From an uncultured Lachnoanaerobaculum sp. (GTDB lineage Bacteria; Bacillota; Clostridia; Lachnospirales; Lachnospiraceae), in contig CAKAQP010000162.1 in the NCBI GenBank assembly GCA_916720285.1, positions 1 through 5,364 of the forward strand: a DNA stretch of 5,364 nucleotides, read 5' to 3'. The translations under genes and the position numbers were made by a program. Positions 1 to 5,364 of this stretch are shown piece after piece; within the stretch, counting starts at the first letter, position 1, and each line of letters starts with the position of its first letter. The notes beneath the pieces are model-generated. The model saw only the letters and a program-made list of their open reading frames with translations. It had not been told where the DNA came from and searched no databases.

Positions 1-1508
1 ATATGTTGTGTGATATGTCATATTTTGAAAGTATATATGAAATAGATTTGAAGATATACTATGAAGAATCAAAAAATGAATTGGAAGCAGCCACTATTAC
101 CGCCTTTGAAAACGGAACGGATATCATAATAGGCGGTGAAACGGCGGTGAATAAGGCGAATTTGCTAGGTATGCCTTCACTGTTTTTATCAACGACAGAA
201 GAATCTTTAAAAAATGCCATAAATATAGCCGGAAATGTAAAGTATGCAATGCAAACGGAAAGAAAGAGCAATGCACAGCTTGAAACTATTTTGGACTATT
301 CTTTTACGGGAGTAATAAAAATTGATGTTGACGGAAAAATTCTTGTTATAAATAAAATAATGGAGAGTTTTTTTGAACAGGGCAAAAGTTTTATCGGTAA
401 AGAGATATTTGAAATACTTTCGGATATTACTATTGAAGATTTTAAACAGGTAATGGCAGGAAAATTTGAAAACAAGGCATATTTTCTTAAAGTTAACGGT
501 AATAATTTCTATGCTATGCTTGCACCTATACTTGTGGATTCTGTAATAGATGGAGCTATATTATCATGTCATAAGGTTATAGAGCAAAAGAGAAATACCG
601 AAAATGAAGAAAAAAAATATAAAACAGGTTCTTTAGCTATAGGTAATTTTAAAGATATTGTATGTGAGTCAAAGAATATGCATGAAATCGTACATTTGGC
701 AAAATTATATGCCAATTCAGATTTTCCTGTTATGATCACAGGCGAAACAGGCACTGAGAGAAGGCTTTTGGCACAAAGTATTCACAACTATGGAATAAGA
801 AGCAAAGAGTCCTTTGTGATGATAAGTTGTGAGGGCATGGAAGAGGCTTTACAAAGAGAACTTATCTATGGTGAAAAGGGAGTTATACTTCAGGCAAAAG
901 GTGGCACTGTGCTGATAGAGGAAGTGGACAAGATGAGTATAGCCAATCAGTGCACTTTGTTTCAGATAATAAAATATAAAATACTTAAGTCTAAATACAT
1001 TGATGTAAGAATCATATGTACAAGCAGAGTAGATATTTCCGAACTTATGATAAGTGGAGCTATATTAGAAGAGCTTTATTATGTTTTGGATGGATTAAAT
1101 CTTTTTATACCACCTTTACGAGAGAGAAAAGCAGATTTAAGTATAATGATTGACGACGGTATAAAAAAGATAAGTGAGAAATATTCAAGATTCCATTACT
1201 TAAGTAAAGAGGCAAAAGACACTATGATGGAATATGAGTGGAGCGGTAATATATTACAACTTGATAATTTTATAGAAAGACTGATATTAACAGCTACAAA
1301 GAGAAATATTGAGGCAAAAAGTGTAAAAGAGTTATTGGAAATGTTATATGTTTCACCTTCGACAGTACAAAATTCGGTAGGAAGAGTCGAGGAGATAAAG
1401 AGCATATTAAGGAAGAACAATGGCAATAGATTACTTACAGCCAATGAACTGAAAATAAGTAAAGCAACTCTGTGGAGATGGATAAAAAAATATAATATTG
1501 AAATATAA
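1..1508 (+). CDS. PrpR-type transcription regulator with a degenerate sigma-54 AAA+ domain (5' partial)
   Basis: This is the C-terminal part of a PrpR_N/PAS/AAA+/HTH regulator. The frame is open to the window edge and the sensor domain starts mid-way, so the ATG at base 3 is probably internal; about 100 or more residues are likely missing. Numbering from that ATG: residues 1-80 are the end of a PrpR_N sensor (DIIIGGETAV, then GMPSLFL); about 87-195 resemble a PAS domain; about 213-440 are a sigma-54 activator-like AAA+ domain; 461-501 form a Fis-type HTH (GNRLLTANELKISKATLWRW). The AAA+ core is degenerate: the Walker A is GETGTERR (247-254) instead of GETGTGKE, the Walker B is VLIEE (303-307), the GAFTGA loop is absent between about 290 and 300, and the arginine-finger and sensor II arginines are replaced. 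ATP hydrolysis and sigma-54 remodelling are therefore not expected. It lies directly upstream of, and probably controls, the galactarate genes; the ligand is unknown. The intact frame and HTH argue against a pseudogene. Confidence 0.9.
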   Translation, partial: MLCDMSYFESIYEIDLKIYYEESKNELEAATITAFENGTDIIIGGETAVNKANLLGMPSLFLSTTEESLKNAINIAGNVKYAMQTERKSNAQLETILDYSFTGVIKIDVDGKILVINKIMESFFEQGKSFIGKEIFEILSDITIEDFKQVMAGKFENKAYFLKVNGNNFYAMLAPILVDSVIDGAILSCHKVIEQKRNTENEEKKYKTGSLAIGNFKDIVCESKNMHEIVHLAKLYANSDFPVMITGETGTERRLLAQSIHNYGIRSKESFVMISCEGMEEALQRELIYGEKGVILQAKGGTVLIEEVDKMSIANQCTLFQIIKYKILKSKYIDVRIICTSRVDISELMISGAILEELYYVLDGLNLFIPPLRERKADLSIMIDDGIKKISEKYSRFHYLSKEAKDTMMEYEWSGNILQLDNFIERLILTATKRNIEAKSVKELLEMLYVSPSTVQNSVGRVEEIKSILRKNNGNRLLTANELKISKATLWRWIKKYNIEI

Positions 1509-1549
1509 TGAAATAAAATGAAATCAAAACGAAACCTTGATGAAATAAA
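1498..1549 (+). repeat. Helically phased direct repeats (ATGAAATAAA-like), possible upstream activator site
   Basis: Five related decamers start at 1498 (TTGAAATATA), 1508 (ATGAAATAAA), 1518 (ATGAAATCAA), 1529 (ACGAAACCTT, the weakest copy) and 1540 (ATGAAATAAA). The steps are 10, 10, 11 and 11 bp, about one DNA turn each. The first copy overlaps the last codons of the regulator gene. The array lies roughly 93-144 bp upstream of the predicted transcription start of garR, where enhancer-binding proteins usually bind. The repeats and spacing are seen directly; a role as operator for the upstream regulator, or as intrinsically curved DNA from phased A-tracts, is inference. Chance in AT-rich DNA cannot be excluded. 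Confidence 0.5.
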
Positions 1550-1606
1550 TTATCGATTTTATATAAAGTGCATAAAAGTTAAAAAATCCCTAGTGTGATA
1601 TTACTA

Positions 1607-1635
1607 TTGAATCGACTTTTTTTGTTAACTATAAT
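1607..1635 (+). promoter_or_regulatory. Sigma-A (sigma-70 type) promoter of the garR operon
   Basis: A -35 hexamer TTGAAT (1607-1612) and a perfect -10 hexamer TATAAT (1630-1635) are separated by exactly 17 bp, the optimal spacing. The spacer holds a run of seven T (1617-1623). Transcription should start near 1642, giving a leader of about 34 bases before the garR ATG. An imperfect dyad, TAGT-N8-ACTA (1591-1606), abuts the -35 box and could be an operator. No -24/-12 sigma-54 element (GG...GC with the usual spacing) is seen anywhere between 1509 and 1675, which fits the degenerate upstream regulator. Confidence 0.75.
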
Positions 1636-1660
1636 GCGATTAAAGTTAGTCAATGTTTTG

Positions 1661-1669
1661 AAAGGATGG
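1661..1669 (+). promoter_or_regulatory. Ribosome-binding site fixing the garR start
   Basis: AAAGGATGG contains AGGA (1663-1666) nine bases before the ATG at 1676. It selects that start over in-frame codons further upstream, the earliest of which (1595) lies upstream of the predicted promoter. Confidence 0.8.
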
Positions 1670-1675
1670 TCAAAA

Positions 1676-2560
1676 ATGAAGATTGGATTTATAGGTTTAG
1701 GAATTATGGGAAAGCCGATGGCAAAGAACCTTGTTAAGGCAGGTCATGAGCTTGTTGTTTTTGATTTTAACAAAGAAGCAGTTGCAGAGCTTGTAGCTTT
1801 GGGCGCTAAAGAGGCGAATAGCGGTAAGGAAGTTGGAGAGGCTTGTGAGCAGGTAATTACAATGGTTCCTAACTCACCTCATGTAAGAGCCGCTGTTCTT
1901 GGAGAAGGTGGAGTAGCTGAGGGTGCTAAGCCGGGAACTGTAGTAATTGATATGAGTTCAATAGACCCTACAGAGTCAAAGGCTATTGGAGCAGAGCTTG
2001 CTAAAAAGGGTATTGAAATGATGGATTGCCCTGTTTCAGGTGGAGAGCCAAAGGCAATAGACGGTACACTTTCTGTTATGTGTGGTGGAAAGAAAGAATT
2101 GTTTGATAAGTACTATGATATGCTTATGGTTATGGCAGGTTCTGTAGTTTATGTCGGTGAGATTGGATCAGGAAATGTGGCAAAACTTGCAAACCAGATG
2201 ATAGTTGCAATCAATATAGCTGCAGTAGCTGAAGCACTTACATTTGCAAAGAAGGCAGGAACGGATCCTGAGCTTGTATATCAGGCAATTAGAGGAGGTC
2301 TTGCAGGCTCAACAGTTATGGATGCTAAGGCACCTATGATGCTTGAAGGAAATTATAAGCCGGGATTTAGAATTGAACTTCATATCAAGGATCTTACAAA
2401 TGCACTTAATGCATCTCATGCTATCAATTCACCTTCACCTCTTACAGCACAGCTTATGGAAATTATGCAGGGACTTAAGGCAGACGGTTTAGAGATGAAT
2501 GATCACAGCTCTATAGTGAAGTATTATGAGAAGGTTTCAAATACAAGCATAGTAAAATAA
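1676..2560 (+). CDS. garR: Tartronate semialdehyde reductase (2-hydroxy-3-oxopropionate reductase)
   Basis: This enzyme of the cytosolic beta-hydroxyacid dehydrogenase family reduces tartronate semialdehyde to D-glycerate with NAD(P)H, the last dedicated step of galactarate/glucarate breakdown by the aldolase route. The protein has 294 residues, the usual length for GarR. The N-terminal Rossmann motif is GFIGLGIMGKPMAKNL (residues 4-19). The substrate-binding motif DCPVSGGEPKAIDG is at 117-130, the catalytic lysine K170 lies in GSGNVAKLANQ (165-174), and the C-terminal signature HIKDLTNAL is at 236-244. Long stretches match E. coli GarR as I remember it (for example YQAIRGGLAGSTV, 202-214), so the call is firm within the family. 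The start at 1676 gives the Rossmann fold directly at the N-terminus and has a good RBS. It is the first gene of the operon, 16 bases before the DapA-type lyase. The closest alternative is the paralogue GlxR of glyoxylate/allantoin metabolism, but the garD neighbour favours GarR. Confidence 0.93.
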   Translation: MKIGFIGLGIMGKPMAKNLVKAGHELVVFDFNKEAVAELVALGAKEANSGKEVGEACEQVITMVPNSPHVRAAVLGEGGVAEGAKPGTVVIDMSSIDPTESKAIGAELAKKGIEMMDCPVSGGEPKAIDGTLSVMCGGKKELFDKYYDMLMVMAGSVVYVGEIGSGNVAKLANQMIVAINIAAVAEALTFAKKAGTDPELVYQAIRGGLAGSTVMDAKAPMMLEGNYKPGFRIELHIKDLTNALNASHAINSPSPLTAQLMEIMQGLKADGLEMNDHSSIVKYYEKVSNTSIVK

Positions 2561-2562
2561 GC

Positions 2563-2571
2563 AAAAGGTGA
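2563..2571 (+). promoter_or_regulatory. Ribosome-binding site deciding the GTG start of the DapA-family gene
   Basis: AAAAGGTGA is complementary to the 16S rRNA tail and lies five bases before GTG 2577 (AAGG core, eight bases). An in-frame GTG at 2568 overlaps this site and has no Shine-Dalgarno sequence of its own, so translation from 2577 is preferred. Confidence 0.6.
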
Positions 2572-2576
2572 ACAAA

Positions 2577-3476
2577 GTGAATACTGATTTTATAAAGGGT
2601 GTAGTAGTACCGATTATTACACCGATAGATGAAAATGAGTTGATAGATGAAGCAAAATTGCGTGATCAAGTAGACTATGTTATTGAAGGTGGTGTACTTG
2701 GAATCTTAGCATTTGGAAGCAATGGCGAATTTTATATGCTTGAAGAAGATGAGATGGAGCGTGGTCTAAAGATTATGCTTGATCAGGCAGCAGGAAGAGT
2801 ACCGGTATATTTCGGAATAGGTGCTATCAGTACAAAGAAATGTATACGCCTTGCACAGATGGCTAAAGCAAGCGGTGCGGCGGGCATATCTGTTCTTCAG
2901 CCGATGTTTTTAAAGCCTAATGAGACGGAGCTTTATAATCATTTTAAAGATATTGCAGATTCTATCAGTGATTTGCCTATGCTTTTGTATAATAATCCGG
3001 GAAGAGTAGGATATACATTGTCAGCAAATTTGGTAGAAAAATTAGCGACAGACTGTAAGAATATCGTTGGTATGAAGGATACCAGCGGTGACATAACACA
3101 GACGTCCGAGTTTATCAGAAGAACAAGACATCTTGGATTTAAGGTGTTTGGAGGAAAAGATACACTTCTTTATGCGTCCATGTGTCATGGTGCAGTAGGT
3201 GGTGTATGTACAGCTGCAAACTTTATGCCTGAATTAATTACAGATATCTATAATAAATATGTTACAGGAGATATCGAAGGCTCACTTGAAGCACAGTTTA
3301 AACTAAATCCGGTCAGACTTTCAATGGATGCGGGAAGTTTTCCGGTAGCATCAAAAGATATGGCAAATTTGAGAGGAAGAGATATAGGAAAGCCTTTCAA
3401 ACCAAGTTTGCCTACACCGGATGGGGCTGCACTTGAAGGATACAAGAAAACTATGAAGGAAGCAGGTCTTATATAA
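2577..3476 (+). CDS. DapA/NAL-superfamily class I lyase, probable 5-keto-4-deoxyglucarate aldolase
   Basis: This is a (beta/alpha)8-barrel protein of the dihydrodipicolinate synthase / N-acetylneuraminate lyase superfamily, 299 residues from GTG 2577, of normal length. Family features (numbered from that start): GSNGEF (47-52) in the carboxylate-binding loop, the catalytic tyrosine Y138 in LLYNNPGRVG, and the Schiff-base lysine K167 in IVGMKDTSGD (163-172), followed by GAVGGVCTAAN (205-215). The GSNGEF and GAVGGVC motifs recall 4-hydroxy-2-oxoglutarate aldolase (HOGA1) more than lysine-pathway DapA (GTTGES). Placed between garR and garD, it most likely makes pyruvate plus tartronate semialdehyde from 5-keto-4-deoxyglucarate, replacing the unrelated GarL. 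The alternative is 5-dehydro-4-deoxyglucarate dehydratase (KdgD type) yielding 2-oxoglutarate semialdehyde, but no semialdehyde dehydrogenase is seen and GarR would then have no substrate. The family is certain; the exact reaction is inferred. The gene ends in tandem TAA TAA stops. Confidence 0.85.
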   Translation: MNTDFIKGVVVPIITPIDENELIDEAKLRDQVDYVIEGGVLGILAFGSNGEFYMLEEDEMERGLKIMLDQAAGRVPVYFGIGAISTKKCIRLAQMAKASGAAGISVLQPMFLKPNETELYNHFKDIADSISDLPMLLYNNPGRVGYTLSANLVEKLATDCKNIVGMKDTSGDITQTSEFIRRTRHLGFKVFGGKDTLLYASMCHGAVGGVCTAANFMPELITDIYNKYVTGDIEGSLEAQFKLNPVRLSMDAGSFPVASKDMANLRGRDIGKPFKPSLPTPDGAALEGYKKTMKEAGLI

Positions 3477-3501
3477 TAAGACGGAGATTAGTTAAAATTC
3501 A

Positions 3502-3529
3502 GAACCATCATGTATACTCATGGTGGTTC
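3502..3529 (+). terminator. Stem-loop between the lyase and PPC genes; weak terminator or mRNA processing/stability element
   Basis: The arms GAACCATCATG (3502-3512) and CATGGTGGTTC (3519-3529) form an 11-bp stem with one T-G wobble around a six-base loop (TATACT). The sequence after it, ATTTAAAAATAAAAG, is not a proper T-run on the + strand, so a full intrinsic terminator is doubtful. It lies 26 bases after the lyase stop and 18 bases before the next start. It may partly attenuate transcription or protect the 3' end of the garR-lyase message, giving unequal expression along the operon. Confidence 0.55.
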
Positions 3530-3547
3530 ATTTAAAAATAAAAGAAT

Positions 3548-3970
3548 ATGGAATATAAAAGATATAAAGATACTATTGTTGTCAGAATAGACAAGGGTGA
3601 AGATATTATAAAGAAATTGTTGGAACTGGCAGTAGAAGAGGATATTTTATTTTCGTCTATAAGTGGACTTGGAGCTGTGGACGAAGTGGTACTGGGGATT
3701 TTTGATACAGAAAATAAAAAGTATATTTCCGTAACTTATACAGGAGATTTTGAAATAACTTCTTTAGTAGGAAGTCTAAGCAGAAAAGATGGAAAGCCAT
3801 ATATACATGCCCATATGTCAATTGGAAATGTTATTAAAAATAAGTTTGTCGGAGGACATCTTAATAAAGCCATAGTTAGTGCAACAGCAGAAATAATATT
3901 GGCAGTTGTTGATATGGTTGTTGAGAGAGAACTTAATAAAGAAATCGGATTAAACTTGTTTAAGTTATAA
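3548..3970 (+). CDS. PPC/DUF296 domain protein, function unknown
   Basis: A 140-residue protein made almost entirely of one PPC (plant and prokaryote conserved, DUF296) domain. The signature runs in order: R13 and KGED (16-19), SGLGAVDEVVLG (39-50), FEITSLVGSLS (68-78), GKPYIHAHMSIGN (82-94) and VGGHL (101-105), with E115 and R127 in the last strands. Histidines 87, 89 and 104 are the family-conserved trio and could bind a metal or small ligand; that is inference. In plants this domain accompanies AT-hooks in DNA-binding proteins, but no AT-hook (RGRP-type) motif is present here, and there is no signal peptide or membrane segment. Its place between the lyase and garD, 15 bases before garD, implies a role tied to galactarate use, perhaps as a sensor or accessory factor, but the biochemical function of bacterial members is not established. 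The ATG has no strong Shine-Dalgarno site, so lower translation than its neighbours is likely. Confidence 0.85.
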   Translation: MEYKRYKDTIVVRIDKGEDIIKKLLELAVEEDILFSSISGLGAVDEVVLGIFDTENKKYISVTYTGDFEITSLVGSLSRKDGKPYIHAHMSIGNVIKNKFVGGHLNKAIVSATAEIILAVVDMVVERELNKEIGLNLFKL

Positions 3971-3976
3971 AAAATC

Positions 3977-3980
3977 GAGG
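3977..3980 (+). promoter_or_regulatory. Ribosome-binding site of garD
   Basis: GAGG lies five bases before the ATG at 3986, in the 15-base gap after the PPC stop codon. It supports translation from 3986 even though the gene runs off the window. Confidence 0.7.
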
Positions 3981-3985
3981 AATAA

Positions 3986-5364
3986 ATGGCCAATTTACTT
4001 GTAAAAATAAAAGATGAAGATAATGTAGCTATTGCAGTGGAAGAAATAAAAGCAGGTACGAAGATATATGATGATCTTAGTGCCATAGATGATATTCCAC
4101 AGGCACATAAAATAGCATTGAGAGATATAAAAAAGGATCAGCCTGTAATAAGATATGGTGTAATACTAGGATACGCTCTTGAAGATATAAAAAAGGGGCA
4201 TTGGATAAATGAGTTTATGCTTAGACTTCCAAGCCCACCTTCACTTGATGATATGACATGGGGGAAGAACATAGTTCCTATGGACAAATTGCCTGATCCT
4301 CCGGTAAAAACTTGGTTTGGGTATAGAAATCCTAATGGTGGTTATGCAGGAACCAGAAATATTCTTGGCATACAAACTACAGTACAATGTGTTTCAGGAG
4401 TTTTGGACGTGGCAGTTGAGAGAATAAAGCGTGAGCTGCTACCCAAATATCCTAATGTAGACAATGTAGTGGCAGTAAATCATGCATACGGCTGTGGTGT
4501 TGCAATAAAAGCAAGGGAAGCACATATTCCTATTCGCGCTTTAAGAAATATAGTTCACCACCCGAATTTTGGTGGAGTAGTCATGACGGTAGCGCTTGGG
4601 TGCGAAAAACTTACACCTGATATGCTTTTAGATCCTGAGGAAAATACACCTGAGAATGTTATTATATTACAGGAATGTAAGGGATTTGAAGCTATGATGA
4701 CAGCAATAATGGATATGGCAGACAAAAAGCTTGCTATTTTGAATGAAAGAAAAAGAGAAGAATTGCCACTTTCCGATCTGCTTGTAGGTATGCAATGCGG
4801 AGGTTCTGATGCTTTTTCAGGAGTGAGTGCAAATCCCTCAGCCGGATATGCAGCAGATATGTTGGTAAAGGGTGGTGCTACTGTAATGTTTTCAGAAGTA
4901 ACAGAGGTTAGAGACGGTGTACATCTGATAGGAGAAAGGTGTATCAGCGAGGAAGTTGTAAAAAAACTGGCTTCTGAGATGAGATGGTATGATAATTATC
5001 TTTTGGACGGAGATGTTGATAGAAGTGCAAATCCTACTCCGGGAAATAAAAAAGGCGGACTTGCTAATATAGTGGAAAAAGCTATGGGATCCATAGCAAA
5101 GTCAGGAACTTCACCTATTGTAGAGGTATTATCACCGGCAGAAACTCCCGTTAAGCATGGCCTTATTTATGCAGCTACACCGGCATCAGACCTGGTATGT
5201 GGTCCTTGTCAAGTAGCATCAGGTATAGGTTTGCAAGTCTTTATGACCGGAAGAGGAACACCTTATAATTTGGCTATTTCTCCGGTAATCAAGGTTTGTT
5301 CAAGAGATGATATGAAAAATCAGTGGATGGATCTGATAGATGTAAATGCCGGACCTGTAGCAAA
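3986..5364 (+). CDS. garD: Galactarate dehydratase (3' partial)
   Basis: GarD, a UxaA-family enzyme, dehydrates meso-galactarate to 5-keto-4-deoxyglucarate, the first step of the pathway. The frame is open from ATG 3986 to the window end, 459 complete codons, with no stop; compared with E. coli GarD (about 523 residues) roughly 50 C-terminal residues are missing. Residues 1-80 form the SAF-like N-terminal domain (HKIALRDI at 41-48, VIRYGVILGYA at 54-64). The catalytic part shows GYRNPNGGYAGTRN (112-125), NHAYGCGVA (165-173), GCEKL (205-209), VGMQCGGSDAFSG (267-279), MFSEVTEVRD (301-310), DRSANPTPGNKKGG (345-358) and PASDLVCGPCQVASG (399-413). These follow E. coli GarD almost block for block, which separates it from altronate dehydratase UxaA. 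The E. coli protein begins with roughly 14 extra residues that are absent here. C405 and C408 form a CxxC pair where I recall E. coli having a single Cys. Conserved cysteines fit the iron dependence reported for this family. Confidence 0.95.
   Translation, partial: MANLLVKIKDEDNVAIAVEEIKAGTKIYDDLSAIDDIPQAHKIALRDIKKDQPVIRYGVILGYALEDIKKGHWINEFMLRLPSPPSLDDMTWGKNIVPMDKLPDPPVKTWFGYRNPNGGYAGTRNILGIQTTVQCVSGVLDVAVERIKRELLPKYPNVDNVVAVNHAYGCGVAIKAREAHIPIRALRNIVHHPNFGGVVMTVALGCEKLTPDMLLDPEENTPENVIILQECKGFEAMMTAIMDMADKKLAILNERKREELPLSDLLVGMQCGGSDAFSGVSANPSAGYAADMLVKGGATVMFSEVTEVRDGVHLIGERCISEEVVKKLASEMRWYDNYLLDGDVDRSANPTPGNKKGGLANIVEKAMGSIAKSGTSPIVEVLSPAETPVKHGLIYAATPASDLVCGPCQVASGIGLQVFMTGRGTPYNLAISPVIKVCSRDDMKNQWMDLIDVNAGPVA

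Noticed and set aside
1..1508. Regulator as a pseudogene because of its lost AAA+ motifs
   Set aside because: The frame is uninterrupted, the substitutions are confined to catalytic and sigma-54 contact sites, and the sensor and HTH motifs are well preserved, which fits altered function rather than decay.
1553..1623. Possible intrinsic terminator after the regulator: TCGATT (1553-1558) pairing with AATCGA (1610-1615), followed by seven T
   Set aside because: The stem is only 6 bp around a loop of about 50 bases, and the T-run is better explained as the promoter spacer. No convincing terminator is seen for the regulator, so read-through is possible.
1595..1675. Possible 27-residue N-terminal extension of GarR from an ATG at 1595
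   Set aside because: It starts upstream of the predicted promoter, has no RBS, and would precede a Rossmann motif that normally sits at the very N-terminus. The ATG at 1676 has AGGA at proper spacing.
2577..3476. Annotation of the lyase as DapA of lysine biosynthesis
   Set aside because: GSNGEF replaces the DapA-typical GTTGES, and the gene sits between garR and garD with no lysine-pathway neighbours. The superfamily is right but the pathway is not.
3490..3518. Internal promoter before the PPC gene, with TATACT (3513-3518) as -10 box
   Set aside because: No acceptable -35 box at 16-18 bp spacing, and the hexamer is the loop of the stem-loop.
3736..4086. 116-codon open frame on the minus strand (and shorter minus-strand frames at 59-271, 569-754, 1196-1444 and 3248-3445)
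   Set aside because: Each lies antisense within or across well-supported plus-strand genes, with low-complexity translations and no recognisable domain.
1..5364. Mobile elements, CRISPR arrays, tRNA or rRNA genes
   Set aside because: No transposase, terminal inverted repeats, spaced palindromic repeats or RNA-gene signatures were seen on either strand.

Overview
The window looks like chromosomal DNA from a low-GC Gram-positive bacterium, most likely a clostridial (Lachnospiraceae-like) anaerobe. This rests on the A/T-rich third codon positions, AGGA/GAGG ribosome-binding sites, a textbook sigma-A type promoter, TAA stops, and the absence of Gram-negative operon features. The genus cannot be fixed from the sequence alone. 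All genes lie on the + strand and both ends are cut: the first gene lacks its start and the last lacks its C-terminus.

Layout: (1) bases 1-1508 hold the 3' part of a PrpR-type transcription regulator (end of a PrpR_N sensor, a PAS-like domain, an AAA+ domain and a Fis-type helix-turn-helix). (2) A 167-base intergenic region follows. It carries a run of TGAAAT-like repeats spaced 10-11 bp apart (the first overlaps the end of the regulator gene) and a sigma-A promoter, TTGAAT-N17-TATAAT. (3) A four-gene, closely spaced set follows: garR (tartronate semialdehyde reductase, 1676-2560), a DapA-superfamily lyase (2577-3476), a PPC/DUF296 protein (3548-3970) and garD (galactarate dehydratase, 3986 to the window end). 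A stem-loop sits between the second and third of these genes.

Together the genes describe galactarate (mucic acid) catabolism. GarD dehydrates galactarate to 5-keto-4-deoxyglucarate. A lyase splits that into pyruvate and tartronate semialdehyde, and GarR reduces the latter to D-glycerate. E. coli performs the middle step with GarL, an HpcH/HpaI-family aldolase. No such gene is visible here, and the only candidate is the DapA-family protein, so a class I (Schiff-base) aldolase probably replaces GarL.

The most unusual feature is the regulator. Its AAA+ domain is recognisably of the sigma-54 activator family but has lost the Walker A lysine, the Walker B aspartate, both arginine-finger candidates, the sensor II arginine and the whole GAFTGA loop that contacts sigma-54. 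The reading frame and HTH are nevertheless intact, and the operon has a sigma-A promoter. This points to a former enhancer-binding protein converted into an ATP-independent, sigma-54-independent regulator of sugar-acid use.
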